DNA from: Bugula neritina
Taxonomy: Eukaryota; Bryozoa; Gymnolaemata; Cheilostomatida; Bugulidae
NCBI GenBank assembly: GCA_964035545.1
Contig: OZ037765.1
Coordinates: 18,656,698 to 18,720,697, forward strand
Direction: 5' to 3'
Length of the DNA: 64,000 bases
The notes beneath the pieces are model-generated. The model did not search any database and had not been told where the DNA came from. It saw only the letters and a program-made list of their open reading frames with translations. Positions 27,669 through 40,278 of the stretch are shown in pieces. Position numbers and translations under genes: made by a program. How positions within the stretch are numbered: the stretch's first letter is position 1; every line of letters starts with the position of its first letter.

Positions 27669-28379
27669 ACAATACCAATGCCTTTTTTCATAGATGATGT
27701 GTTAAATTTATTTTTCTAGCTCATGCAGGTGTATCACATGCCTCTGAATCAGTGATTGCTTGAACTGAAAGCTTATGAAAGTATTATAACAACTCTATTT
27801 ACAAAATGCTTTTAGTTCTGAACTTTGTAATAATAGTTTTAATCAAGAAAATAAAATGTTCAACTACAAAATAGATTTCTATTAAAGTGTAACTTTGCTT
27901 TACAAATATTAGCATAGTGCATAATTTTATGTCATATCAAATTAAACACATTTAACTTATCCAAAACCATTTTTATAAACTATGAAAAATTCTGTGAAAA
28001 TTTACAAATACACCAATTGCATTGCTTACAAGCAAATTAAAAATTTTAACTAGCAAAAAAGCTGATTAATTCATCATTATAGCTAGATGAAACAAAAGCC
28101 TCATAAATATGTTGAAATATTGCACATAAAATTATGCAAAATGTCTGAACCCACATACCCTACAAATCTTAAAAGGCAGTTAGAAACTAAACATAGTTTA
28201 TAACCATGCAGCTATAAATTTCAACTATGTAATCATAATAGTTATTGAAAATGGCAATGTGGTCCATTTGTACAATATTTATGTCGAGCTACACAGAGTG
28301 ATAAAAGTCATGGTACTATAATAATAGCATAATTGTAAGAACCTTTAACTTCCTGCAAGCAGGTGGTTTATTGGAGAAT

Positions 28380-28770
28380 ACATTTGAAAGATGTTTGAAA
28401 GGAAGGAGTCTCAAACTGAGTAGAAGAGAAAGTGAACACCTGGTACCAGATGGTAACACAGCTAATTTGAGAATGAAAAAGTAGGACAATGAGCTCCCAC
28501 AAACAACATCCATTAAATACTTTGGAACTACAATTTACCAAGGTGAGGGATGCAATGCAGAGGTGGATAAAAAAATAGGAAAGACATGAGATGGATGGAG
28601 AGTGCCAAGTGGCAAGCATTGTACGACAAAAAGGTTTCAACAAGGTTGAAGATGCTGGTATACAAAGGGCGCAATGAAACATGGCTGCTGACACAGCTGA
28701 TAGGTCCTAGAAGATAGAACTAGTTGCACGGAAATGATTATTTTGCAATATACAACCATGGCACTAGCCT
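28380..28770 (+). pseudogene. Decayed LINE reverse-transcriptase 3' fragment
   Basis: The plus strand gives broken matches to the end of a non-LTR reverse transcriptase: LKLSRRESEHLVPDG (the usual LK.SR.KTE..v.dG step), then SIKYFGTTIYQGEGCNAEV with KKIGKT (family: KYLGS.....G....EV..RI), then a W..WR-type step and an MLVYKGAMKHG-like segment. Several stops and at least one frame change separate the pieces, and no upstream RT domains are present. Non-functional. Confidence 0.7.
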
Positions 28771-29139
28771 GTAAGAGCACAAGAGGATGACTGTTGTAGA
28801 GTTATAGTTCTTGGTGTTCTAAAATATCCATTCATAGTTTACTTTCAGTAAAGCATAATTCATATAAGCTGTAGATTTATAGATTTTGCTTTATTAGTTC
28901 ATCTTTTGCATAAAAAGTTACAGAAGCGCATAGCTTATTTAATTCTTAATAAAATTCCTATGTAAAACTATAATAAATAATATATGCTATAGTATAACAA
29001 AGCATATGCTCATTTTATACTTATAAATATCATGTTAACTAATTGTCCAGCAGATCATAACATGAAAAGAAATTGGAATTGACAACAATTTTAAGTGTTA
29101 AATTGCCTTGGGCTTATTATTTAAAGATTAAAAAGTCTA

Positions 29140-29195
29140 ATATATAATGCAAAGTAGCTACATAGCAGTGCTTGTAGCTACTTTGCATTATATAT
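29140..29195. repeat. Perfect 22-bp hairpin downstream of the GT31 gene
   Basis: The arm at 29140-29161 (starting atatataatgcaaagtagct) is the exact reverse complement of 29174-29195, with a 12-nt loop (29162-29173). It begins about 100 nt past the stop codon of the minus-strand gene and lies just beyond two candidate polyadenylation signals. Confidence 0.9.
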
Positions 29196-29230
29196 GGTAG
29201 CACTATATTATACACTACAGCCCAGCGGAA

Positions 29231-29258
29231 TTTATTTGTAAAATACCGACTGTTTATT
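29231..29258 (-). terminator. Candidate polyadenylation signals of the GT31 gene
   Basis: On the minus strand AATAAA occurs at 29258-29253 and 29236-29231, about 37 and 59 nt after the stop codon. Confidence 0.45.
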
Positions 29259-29294
29259 CTACTGCTACTGGAAATACTCGGTTGGAAACAATTA

Positions 29295-31261
29295 TCACTG
29301 GTAATCATGCTTCAACTCCTTATAAACATTAGCTTTTGCTAGTTGAGAATAATATGCTGGTCCTTGGGTTAAGTGAATTGCTATAGCATCCATGTTTGTG
29401 CCAGCTGAAATAGCATTTCGTAGGTTGTTCTCTGGGGCATCGAAAAGCAGAAATTTATCAGCATTTACATTAACTGTCTTGATCCGTTTTTGTAGCACTC
29501 CTAAATAAGAATCGTCAATCCAAAATGGTGGCTCAACAGCAAAAAGTTCTCTCAACTTGGTTATCACATCCATTGAGATAGCTATAAAAAAACCTGCACA
29601 AAAATCTGGATATATGCTTTCAGTAGCCAAAACTGAATGATTTACAGGATAAGGCCTGTTCATGTCAGGTCTTATTATCGTTCTATTTGAAAGTATATGA
29701 CATAGAACCGTGTTAGGATTGGTGAATCTGTTGCTGGGTAAAGACGCCAGTGATTTGTATAAGTAACTTATCCTATTTGAGGATAATTCGTATTGTCTCT
29801 GTGAATGATAATCTTCAGCTTCATTATATGTGTTTTTACTTTTTTTTGTCATCATAGCCATAACTTTTCTTATCATAGTAGCTGGATGGAATAAAACGTC
29901 ATCATCAATCCTAATGGCTAATTTACTATGCGAGCAGTAATCTGCTATGAATGTAATGGCAGAGATCATCTTTGCTGTTTGATTTTCATAATGTTCTGTA
30001 AGAAAGTAGAAGCAGTTATTGGTTCAAGATTAAAATTACTATCATGTGTTCAGAGAATTTTAATTCAACATTCTGTTTTAAATAGAATTTTCTTTAATTT
30101 TATAAAAAGAATTGCCACACTTTGGCAGTCTTTCATTTAGGAACAGTAGTGGGGAAATTGAGATAGCCTAAGTTCTTTAACTTTATTATAAAATTTTAGT
30201 TTGAATTCTCACAAGAACATAACTTCTTGTGCTACATTTTTAATCTAGAACACAGGTTTTTCTCAATTTCTCCATTACTGCACCTACCTCCAGCCTTTAG
30301 CAAACTAGTATGAGTATAAGCTAACTTTAAAAATAGTAGTTAAAGAAAAATAATCCACATTCATCATTTTGAATCACTGACCATGATAATCATTTTGTAG
30401 TATGTCTTTAAATACTTCAAATTCATACTGAAGACTAACATGAGCTTTTCTAGAATTGCACATGCCAACAGCAAAGAATGTTGTGACACGAATGTCCTTA
30501 GGCCATGCCCGTTTGTTTGCTAGCAACTCTCTGATGAAGGCCCTTCGTTGCTGGTCTTGCAATCTTCCTTGCACCCAAAGAACCACGTCAGGTTTTTCTA
30601 CACAATCAAACAAAGTTAGTACTGCATATCTAAAAGCAAATATGATGGTGAAATGACACCTGATATAAATATCACTTCAGTAGGAATGAATGGTAAAAAA
30701 GATCTAGTAGTTGTTTTTAGTTTCTTAAGTTATACTAAAGAAATTGAAATGCTGCATAGGAATTTATATAATAGAGTTTAGGCTTGATCCAGGCAACCCG
30801 GATTTGAAGCTAGGTTAGTTTTCTCTTTTTGTTGTTTGTATAGTCCAAGGCCCAAGTTGTTGAATGTAATACCACTTTACCAAATTACTTTGCATGCATG
30901 ATTCAACAACAAGGCAGCACAACAAATTATAGCATCTACAATTACATACATTCACTATAGACTATAGACTAGAGTATAGAATGTATGTAATTATAATTGT
31001 ACTTATAGCGCAAGCCGCTGGAAACATAATAATAGCACAAAAACTTCAGCGATTGATTTTCCAAGAAACATACACAGAGACTTTCTAGAGCCTAGACTAA
31101 ATTATACTGAAACTGCTGAAATCTAGTATTATAATCAACTAACCTCTCTGACACCTTTTAAAGTCGGCCATAATATATTTATAAGATGACGAGTATGACT
31201 GTACACATTGCTGTACAGCAGACAGTACAAGCAGGAAAGCTAACTCGTACAAACTTTTCAT
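29295..31261 (-). CDS. GT31-family (beta-1,3-galactosyltransferase-like) glycosyltransferase, 3 exons
   Basis: Exons 31261-31144, 30597-30382 and 29995-29295; phase-1 junctions throughout; 344 residues. GT31 enzymes move UDP-sugars onto glycoproteins or glycolipids in the Golgi. Residues 1-22 (MKSLYELAFLLVLSAVQQCV..) form a short hydrophobic leader, a signal peptide or weak signal anchor. Family motifs: an RR..IRELLA step near residue 58, VTTFFAVG, the E..vfkDIL segment, HYENQTAKMISAI, the metal-binding DDD at 142-144 (IRIDDDVLF), YPDFCAGFFIAIS (a Y-P-x-x-C-x-G step), and FWIDDSYLG (272-274), equivalent to the usual EDVYxG. About 40 extra residues appear between DDD and the Y-P-x-x-C motif. 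The start codon sits directly after a splice-acceptor-like gcacag. The acceptor substrate cannot be told from sequence. Confidence 0.88.
30136..30296 (+). mobile_element. MITE-like element, copy 3 (GT31 intron)
   Basis: About 160 bp in a GT31 intron. It starts ttaggaacagtagtggggaa and ends ctccattactgcacctacct; the two ends are imperfect inverted repeats, and the interior matches the 19.1-kb copy. Confidence 0.75.
30939..30992. repeat. Hairpin, 14-bp stem
   Basis: aattacatacattc (30940-30953) pairs exactly with gaatgtatgtaatt (30979-30992) across a 25-nt loop, within a GT31 intron. Confidence 0.8.
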
Positions 31262-33299
31262 CTGTGCAAAAGTACAGGGTTAGACTATACTAAAGTTATA
31301 ATGAAGACTAGTAGGAGTACATCGCTGTAGGTACTAGCTGAGAATTATAAGCTCCTCCTACAAAGAATATAGTTCCTGTAAAGCGTCACAAATTAAATCA
31401 TTCATTATACAAATTTGTTGAGAATCTTCTGCCAAGACTCCAATATCCACTCACTTGAAGCAAAATGATCAACTTAGAGTTGCATGTCATTATAAATAGA
31501 TAAATAAGATGTATTAGCATACTCTTGCTACTGTTCAAGTAATAGTACTAAGACCATTATAGGGTGTAATGAATAACATGAAGTAAATTACTAGTACTAG
31601 TTGGTTTTTACACTGGCTCTACTGTATGTGCATGCAGGCTTGGCTACTCCAGAAAGTGACTTATGAGTTATGATAGTACTAATCTGTTGGTAAGAGTTTT
31701 TTGTTGTTTCAAAAATCTTGCCCGTGCAGCCCATATTCACATAAAAGCAATATTGTAGCATATATAGATATACAACAGAATTACTTATTTATCTTCTAAA
31801 ATTCAAGACTCAAACACTTCCTTTTATTGCTTATAGCCACACAAAAATGTGAGAAATGTACATAATGTATCAAATTGATTGTTGATAGAGAAGACAAATG
31901 TATCTAAGATAGACTTTTTGCAGTAAGCTTTTCATAAGCAATGCTACTAAAGTAAAAGAAACTCCTATTTCCCATCACCTCAACATTGAAATAGATGAAT
32001 AATTAGAGATTTTATGTAGAACTTATAACCTCAGTTAGCAGATCTTATAGTAGTGACAATAAACTTACCTTAAACTCCTGTCTTTTCTTCCTCGACTTCT
32101 ATCAGCCAACTTTTATCCGATATTTTAGCAAAGAATAAAGTCTGTAGCTACAGCTCTATGTATTTGAAATCTGTTTGGATGCATCGCTTTTGAGTGACTA
32201 ACTTAAATGTTGGCAGAGTTAACTTGGAATGCTACAACAATTATGCCTGTATTTAGCTGTTGCAAGTTATTCCTATATATTTTAGCCTAGAAGTAAAGTG
32301 CTACGACGTGACAACGTAATAGTAAAGCATTCCTTTCAACTGAGCTAACTGAATAGAAGTATTAGAGAGCATGCAGAGAGGCAGAATACTGCTATATTGT
32401 GATTATATTCATATACTGATTTGTAAAGTCACAATGCAATATGCTAACTTCACACTGCTATACGAACTTGAGGAGATTGGAACAAGAAATAATTAGTTGA
32501 CACCCAAAGAGTGTTTCATTACTATTTCAATTAGTTTGTTTCTTGTATTATTTCATGAATGCTATTGGTCAGTCTGTATAAGTTTTCAGATGTTGTTTGT
32601 AGAGATTCAGAACTGGGCCGTAATGGGTTTTAGTATATGAAGAATTTTTACAGCATTTGTAAACTTCTAAGTACAAAATCATCTTTTGCTCTAGATTCTA
32701 GAACATTTCACATTGTACTACAACAAGCTTTTTAACTAGTTGTCTGCAGAGTATTTCAGTGACATTTGTGAAACTTTGATGACACCAAACAAGTTGTACT
32801 AAAAGATCAAATAATTGAAAAAACACAATTTTACATACATGGGATAGCCTATATTATTTTATACAATCATATTTTAAAATGGCTTATTTATTAAAATTGT
32901 AAAGGCCATATTATGTTACTGGTTAAGAGCTTTACCGATTCTGAGACAAGACTGCAAAAAACATTAATGGCAGTATTAAAATACTTTCATTATATCAATG
33001 TTTTAATAGTTATAGACTTGTCCCCTAGCCTTGCTTTAGGTACAGTTCTTAGGCAACTTCAAGACCAAGATTAAAACTGTTAACTTACAACTTTTTCATT
33101 ATAATATCACATGACAATAAGAACAGTTATCATATACAAAGCTGGCTTAGGGTTGTTTGTACTTGATAAAAATGGCTTATTGCTACAGTGTATAAATATC
33201 ATTCAAACTATATTAGGATAGACCATTACATTACACTCAAGTGTATATAATTGTATAACTGTATACACACATCCAGCACTAGTATTTAAAAATTCATGA

Positions 33300-33545
33300 G
33301 GGAGCAGCTGTGGTCCAGTGATAAGAAGTGCTAGTTCAGCATGACACTTACACTAGGCTAATGGATTAATTTTTTGCAGGGCTATTGGTGGTGTAAGAAG
33401 GAACATCTGTATTGAGCCTTTTTTAATATTATGATCTGTACATTATCTATTGCACCATAAGTGATAGAATTACTGATAGATGTCATCTTGCCTGCAGGGT
33501 TTTGTTGTAGTAATAGAAACTGCTTCTCTTTAAGCATTCATAAAA
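33300..33545 (+). mobile_element. Decayed tRNA-derived SINE copy
   Basis: It starts gggagcagctgtggtccagt and keeps gggctattggtggtgtaaga followed by aggaacatctgt, aligning with the body of the 23.7-kb element. The B box and most of the tail are lost. Confidence 0.5.
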
Positions 33546-34766
33546 CCTTTTTAAATAAATAGCAAAATTTTTAGCCACAATACTCACAAGCAACAAATAT
33601 TAATATCGATTATTTGAAGTATTTTAATTTGCCTACCATAGGCTACACCAGAAATATAAGCTTAAGCTTTATACAAATCATGTGTGAACTCCAAAAATAG
33701 TTATTTTTCACCTACAGAATATGAATAACCTGTAAAAATTACATATTACTGCATTGCATACATAATCACAGTCCCTATATTCTAAAAGCATTCAAATTGA
33801 TTGAGTGAATTGGTTTCTATCAACAGCCTATCCAAACATGAACTATCTCAGCCACCAAAATATGCCATAAACACAGTAGCTCTTACCTACAGCTGCAGAA
33901 AAGACTGTCCAAGTAAGAAAATAAAACTTCTAAAGGCATCAACATAGCACAACACTACTGGAAATCCAAGTTTAGTACTTGCCAGGTTTCACCAACTGTT
34001 CGTTCTGCTTCACTAATATTCATTTATATGCCCCATTGGTTAACAAATTTACATAATAGTATAATTAATCTTAAGTTAGTTTCATGCATTGATATTTTAC
34101 TAGTTACCATCATTAACACAAAAACACTTTAACAAAACCTCTAGACCACAGATAACAGCCCAGCCCTTACATTTAATTTAAATTTATCTACAGCCTCTAT
34201 GGTAACAATTCTACCATAGAAAAGCCCCACTAGTAACACATCCACTGGCAAAAGCTCATGAACTAGTAATAACCCCAGTGATAATAACCTCACTTGTAAT
34301 ATTTAATCAAAGTCCTGAATTAATATTCACAACCCAACTTGAGTACAGCACATTCAGTTTCTAAACCAAGACTATGAAATAGCAATCAAAATACTAAATA
34401 ATTGAACAAATTTTTAGAATAAAAGCCGCAACAATTAACTTATACACTCAAATATGTTAATTGCAGTTTTTAAATTTTAAGCTTTTCTTGAACTGTGATT
34501 TTTTATCGAGGGTGCTAAAATATCAAACATCAGCCTATGTACCCAGTCAATGCATAATTGAATTTACCCTTTCTATCCTGATCCAGGGGGAACTCTCTAA
34601 TAATGCAAACATTTATCGGTAAACCATCAAAATGCTCTGACTTAGTAAAAAATATTAAAGCAACATTCGACACAATAGTGTAAATATATGGCATATTATG
34701 ATATATTTTGAATTTACCAGAAAATATACGTTATTCACTTTCATCACCAAGTTACCTGAAAAACAT

Positions 34767-34772
34767 TTTATT
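34767..34772 (-). terminator. Candidate polyadenylation signal of NDUFV2
   Basis: AATAAA on the minus strand, about 115 nt past the NDUFV2 stop codon. Confidence 0.4.
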
Positions 34773-34885
34773 TTTCCAAAATCCATAAAGCATTACTTTG
34801 GTGTCCAACACTCCCAAAAAAACAAATAAACTGCAAATTAGATACATAAAAAACACTCCACAGATTGTGACTGAATAAGAAAAGT

Positions 34886-37800
34886 TCACAAATCGCTTCT
34901 CACTCCGAAACCAGGTCCTGTTGGTGGAGATGTCAATGATGTCAGACCCCCTTTAGGTTCACAAGAAAACCGGTGGTTTTGGCCACTCCTATAATATCAG
35001 ACAAACTTGACTGGGCAATGAAGGTATCAGTGATTTGGTAAATATTTACGACAATGTTTTACACATAATAAAAGGTAACACAATATATTTTTGTGCGAGA
35101 CATTTGTGATACTCATAACTGAAAAAAGTAATTATTGACTACGTTACTAATAGGCAGTATTTTGAGTTTTTCAAACCAGTCGAATAAGAGGGCAAATTAT
35201 TCAATCAGACATTTGATATGGTCAGGAAATTAACGCAATGACTTAGTAGTGATATCCTTATATCAGTAGAAAAAATCTAAGTGAATGTAGCAATCACATA
35301 GCGCAATGTCCTCAACATATAAATTTGCCTATTGATTGTATATGAGCAGATAAACAAATGTAAACTAGATGTATGTAAAAATTCTACATATGAACATAAT
35401 ATAAGTATTAAGTAGATCCATCTTTAGTATTATTTTGTTTCGTTATATAAAGTCAAAAGAAGCCAGAGCCATTTCGGAGAGAACACAACTATTTTTGATG
35501 AACAATCAGTTTGGTTAGCTATCAACACAATTATTTGTATTGTATTTAAGATACACCAAACAAACAAAATTGATAACCTTAATTCTATGCAAGATGCAAC
35601 TTATAAGATACCAGTCAACTTTCCTCTGTAAAATTTGATTTTAAATATAAAACACCTGTAACAAAGGCTACAACATCAGCAAAACACAATAATATAACCA
35701 GTGAAGAGTGACTTACATAGGACCAGGTTTTGGCTTTCTTCCAGCAATCAAATCATCAAATACTTTATTTGTATCCTCAACAGTTAGGTCTTCCTGGAAA
35801 AAAAGATTCAACAATAAAATCTATTAGTTATCAAAGAGAAACCTTTATTAGACACAGAAGACTCATACCTCACTGACTACATACTCTCAGTTCATTAGGT
35901 TGATGTTACCTTGGTATTCCGTATGTTACTTAGCAAGCTAAATATTCTCTTATTACAACAAAGAGCCATATTTAAAACAGAGTTCCTCTACCCCTCACAG
36001 GGCATGTTGAGAGGCAGCAGATTGAAAGGGTGCAGCTGTAAGCACAGCTAAAGTGAATTATATGAGTCACAGGAGCATTCTATACAATGTGAGGTAAGAT
36101 AACTTCTTAATAGTGTATTGGATATTATAGTATGTGGAGCAGCCACTGATTACGGGTCATGGGTTCAAGTGCGGCTCATCGGTTATATCAGGAAGAGCAT
36201 TCGATCATAATTGCCCCTGTGTCACAGCAAAGGCCATTAAACCATGTTGCCAGCATACAACCCATTTTTACAGGATTTTCAACAGGTGTGAGTTTATTAA
36301 ATATATTGCAGTATGCAATTCAATGCAATAAGAGTTTGAGTAATCATTGCTGAAAAACTAGGTGTGAACTAGACCAAACCTGATATAGCCTAACTACTCG
36401 CCATATTAACAACAATTGGCCTCAATGAATATTCATACTTACATAATAGTCATCATTTATTTGAATCATTGGAGCATTCACACAAGCTCCAAGACACTCT
36501 ACTTCTGACAAAGTAAACATGTTATCTGGAGTTGTTTCCCCGGGCTTAATTTCTAAAATGTGATACAAATGAGCTAAAACCTTGCAATACTTTTCTAACA
36601 CTGTAAAAAATCAACTCAATTATTTTTAATTAACTAAAAATTGAATTAGATCAAGTAACTTATTTCTTGATTCTTTATATAGCATATAACATCCGATACA
36701 AATGATAGAAGCCTGAGTAAAGTGAAGCAGCTAGTGATGGCCTTACTCAGCTTTTTCTGAATGGTCTCCATGATGACATCACTCCCAACACCTCCCAGCA
36801 TGCAAGGTGTAGTGGTGCAGATCTGTACATGGTATTTCCCCACTGGTTGTCTACAGAGTAGGTATAGCATAATGCTCACACATAGATACAACTCACTTAT
36901 ACATATCTTATCAGGCACATTAACAAGATGCAACTTTTGCAGTTATATTTTTTAAACATACCAACTAGTTGCTAGAACAAACCATGAATAAATTTTATTT
37001 TCATATTTACTTGCATCACTACATAGTTAAGGTATAGTATTATATCAATATCAATACATGCCCATTGATTCCCATAAGATTTTAAAAAGGCATTTAAATT
37101 AGCCCAACAAGAAAGATAAGCAATGATCTCGGACATGTTTTAGCCAACGTCCCACAGCTTACAAATATATGTAACAAGCCACTTGAAAAGGTGGACAACT
37201 TCAACTTAGAAAAGTTACACATTATTACAATGCAGATACTGCAAGTATTGCAATGCAGTACTTTTATGCATCGGACATCACAGGCTAAATAATTGCTGTC
37301 AATATATTAATACAAGTTTTACCTATTGTACATTGTGTAGAACGTGGCTACTTCATACACACGCATGTTAGCCATCCCTAAGAGTTTAGCCACATAGTTC
37401 ATAGCCGAGATTGGCAGCCAGTTGTCATTCTGTTGCTGAGCTAAGTCGAGTAGAGGCAAACATGCAGCTGCCTCATGCCCTTTAGGATAGTTGCTAATAA
37501 TAGTTTCAGCTCTCTAGACAACCATAAACACATTAGACAATATGTGTCGAGCATACAGAAGTAAAACTTAACTTCAATGATCATATAATTAAAAACTAGA
37601 TTTGAAATTGAATGTAAGAAAAACAGTAGACGGTTAAAAGTCTTCTGATACCTTGTTCTTTGTTTTACAACTAAAGAACTGGAGATTCAATTAATCTAAT
37701 GAAAACATGTGCATCAAAAACAAGTTTCACATTTTTAGAAAAATAATGTTCTATAAATGCAGCACTCCGTAAGATTAAAGGGCATCTTTTTTATTGTCTT

Positions 37801-40278
37801 TGTACATTATAGTACATTATATATTTAGCAAATGTACAAGGCACATAGCTGACTAGAATTATTTAGGCACAAGTATCACCAGATATATAAGAAGCTCAAC
37901 ATGCTTTATCTTTTTGAAAAATTAGAAGTTTTGCTTGATCTATGTATGTTGGCTTTGCAATAAATCTGCATTATGAAGGCTGGGAATATCCCAAGTTTCT
38001 ATTAATATTGACAACTGACACTTTTTAAAATGTAAATTCGACACAAGACATATAAAAATGATCGTAGAATGAGAGACTGCTAAAGAATGAGCAAAGGAAA
38101 CACGGGTAATATTCCAACAACCTATAGCTTAATAGTTTTATTACAATTCACATTTCAGTCCACAGAACTGAGTAAACTATAAAATTCCCAACTTACAATT
38201 TTACACTTTAGATAAGGACTTACTTTCAAATTCTCCGGAGTGAACTCAAACCTTGTGTTGCTGTTGTTTTCAGGAGAATCCCTGTGCTAACAAAATATGG
38301 GCTAAACAATACAACATACAGTATTTTACAACATTGAGTAAATGATGTCCCATATAGATAGTCATACAATGCTTCCCAAAATTACAGATGTTTTTAGTCT
38401 CTCACCACATTTGAGCAAGTAAAAGCTATAACCGCTGCATGAAGAGTTGCTGCAGAAAAACATATTGTCTTATTGTCTGCCTAGTTGAGAGAATATTTGC
38501 TTGGAAAATAAAAATAAAAAATATCGGCTAATAGACAAAAAGTAAAATTGTAAGCAACCTATTTTACAGTCATTTTTGTTAAAATTAGTATTATTCCTGC
38601 TGATCTCTTATTTAAAATTCACACACTTTGCAAAAAAAATTAACGTTGGTAGAATTTGTATGGGTGAAGAACTAACTCTAGGAATATCGTCACAATTTAT
38701 AACACACTTACCACAAACAAATGATCACTCAAAACTCGAGGTGTGTTGTGAATATTTCTCTTGCAATGCTAAAACAGAAAAAAATTTCACATTAGTAAAA
38801 ACCTCGACTATTATTAGCTTACATAAAGATGACCACAGGATTTCTATTTATAACAAATTAAATTAACAAATTTGAAAAATTTTTGTTATAAATATTTTAC
38901 TAATACCAATAATAGTGCATTCAAGAACAATAAATAAATATATTGTACAAACAACTTTATCTCTTAATTGCTAACACCAATAACTAGCATAGCACTAGTC
39001 TTAGAATGCTTTATTTATAACTAGTACAAAATATATTGATTCATTTTATTAACCAAATTTAAAACATAAACTCAGAACTCATTTAAACATGATGACTTAC
39101 GAATAAAAATTAAACTAGGCAATGTTGTAAGCAACAGTTTTAAATTGTTGCATTGAGGTCTTGAAATTCACTAGAACTGTGAGTAATGATGAATTGCCTG
39201 ACTTGAACATTTTGAAGAAACCTTTGAAACTTGGGTAAGCAACCTTAATTAATTTTTAACCATAATAGCAAAAGTTGAAAAACAAACTTTAATGACCTAA
39301 TAACGTTTTCTTCGAACCAATTAAAGTAAATTAAATAAATATTTATTGTAATCATAATTATAACTTTTTGCCAATAAAAAATATGATGGCTCTTGTAAGT
39401 TGTAACTACGTAGATTTATTGACTTATGATGATATGGTAGTTATTTCAATATTATTCATTGAGTATATATAAATAAAATATATATTTAAAAATATAACTT
39501 AAAATTTTTTATCTCTATCTAAACATAAAAGGTGTTTAACTATTAATCATATCTAATACTTGAATGACATTGCAACCATCCATTTCTTTCAAATATATGC
39601 AAATAGTTAAAGTCAAACTGACTTGAGTTAACTCAAGTCATCTGTTGACTTAGATTTGACTTGGCGTGCTATAGCGTTTGCGTTGAGATAATTTTGATAT
39701 TTATATTTATATGATATTCAAGAATATATCATGAATCAATTTATACACCAACTTGCAATTATACAATAATCTTAATTGTGTTCATGATCATAAGAATATT
39801 AGTGAAGTATTATCATTACTATTAGTATCAAATTTTCATTAAAAGAAAACAAACACTTATACTTATAGTTATAGTTATTATTATATTTAATTTTATAATT
39901 ATTATTAATATTATATAATCACATTATTATTAGGTTTTAAATCTTCCAACACCAAATAAAGTAGGCTGCAAACCTAAAATCAACTTTAGTTAAAAGATCA
40001 AAATAAAAAAGTGCAAATAAGTAATAAGCAATGCATAATGATAATCCTACACTCATAGTCATAGTGCTACTGTTATGCAACTTTCAAAGTGAAAGTTAAA
40101 CACCTTGATTACAGATTGAGATTAAGAGTAAGTAATTTTACCAACTGTAAATTAAAACAAATGCTACTAGAAATATTGATAACAAAATCATTAGATATAG
40201 TTATAGTTGAAAATCTGACAGAAATTCAATTACCTGAATAGAATTTTCTGCAGCAGCAAGAATTAGCTTTCTAATCAT
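34886..40278 (-). CDS. NDUFV2: NADH:ubiquinone oxidoreductase 24-kDa flavoprotein subunit, 8 exons
   Basis: Exons: 40278-40234, 38449-38433 (17 nt), 38281-38224, 37513-37323, 36850-36747, 36552-36443, 35793-35717, 34988-34886; 705 nt, 234 residues (animal NDUFV2 is about 240-250). It is a peripheral-arm subunit of mitochondrial complex I that binds the N1a [2Fe-2S] cluster next to the FMN subunit. Cluster ligands Cys115, Cys120 (CTTTPC), Cys158 and Cys162 (CLGAC) are all present. Other signatures: [84 protein letters not shown]. The N-terminus ([15 protein letters not shown]) is a short, plausible mitochondrial presequence. The 17-nt exon 2 is needed to give LFMQRDSPENN, the family sequence at this point; its donor (GTTATA) is weak. 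Confidence 0.95.
36130..36305 (+). mobile_element. Decayed tRNA-derived SINE copy (NDUFV2 intron 6)
   Basis: It lies between NDUFV2 exons 7 and 6. It keeps ggagcagcc, a B-box-like gggttcaagtg, the body step atcaggaagagcattcgatc and attgcccctgtgtcac. The A-box region is shortened relative to the 23.7-kb copy. Confidence 0.6.
39619..39640. repeat. 22-bp perfect palindrome
   Basis: The left half is tgacttgagtt and the right half its exact complement, with no spacer, in NDUFV2 intron 1. Confidence 0.9.

Larger units (their letters stand above)
31262..34885. other. Intergenic, no gene seen; one decayed SINE
   Basis: About 3.6 kb between the GT31 start and the NDUFV2 stop. I see no coding exon on either strand. 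A decayed SINE copy lies at about 33300-33545. Confidence 0.5.

Noticed and set aside
28316-28694. Two minus-strand ORFs of 65 and 108 residues
   Set aside because: They are the antisense of the decayed LINE reverse-transcriptase fragment.
29928-30140. 70-residue plus-strand ORF
   Set aside because: It is antisense to the GT31 last exon and its acceptor, with no independent support.
38576-38866. 96-residue plus-strand ORF
   Set aside because: It lies in NDUFV2 intron 1, antisense, with no family resemblance and an AT-rich composition.
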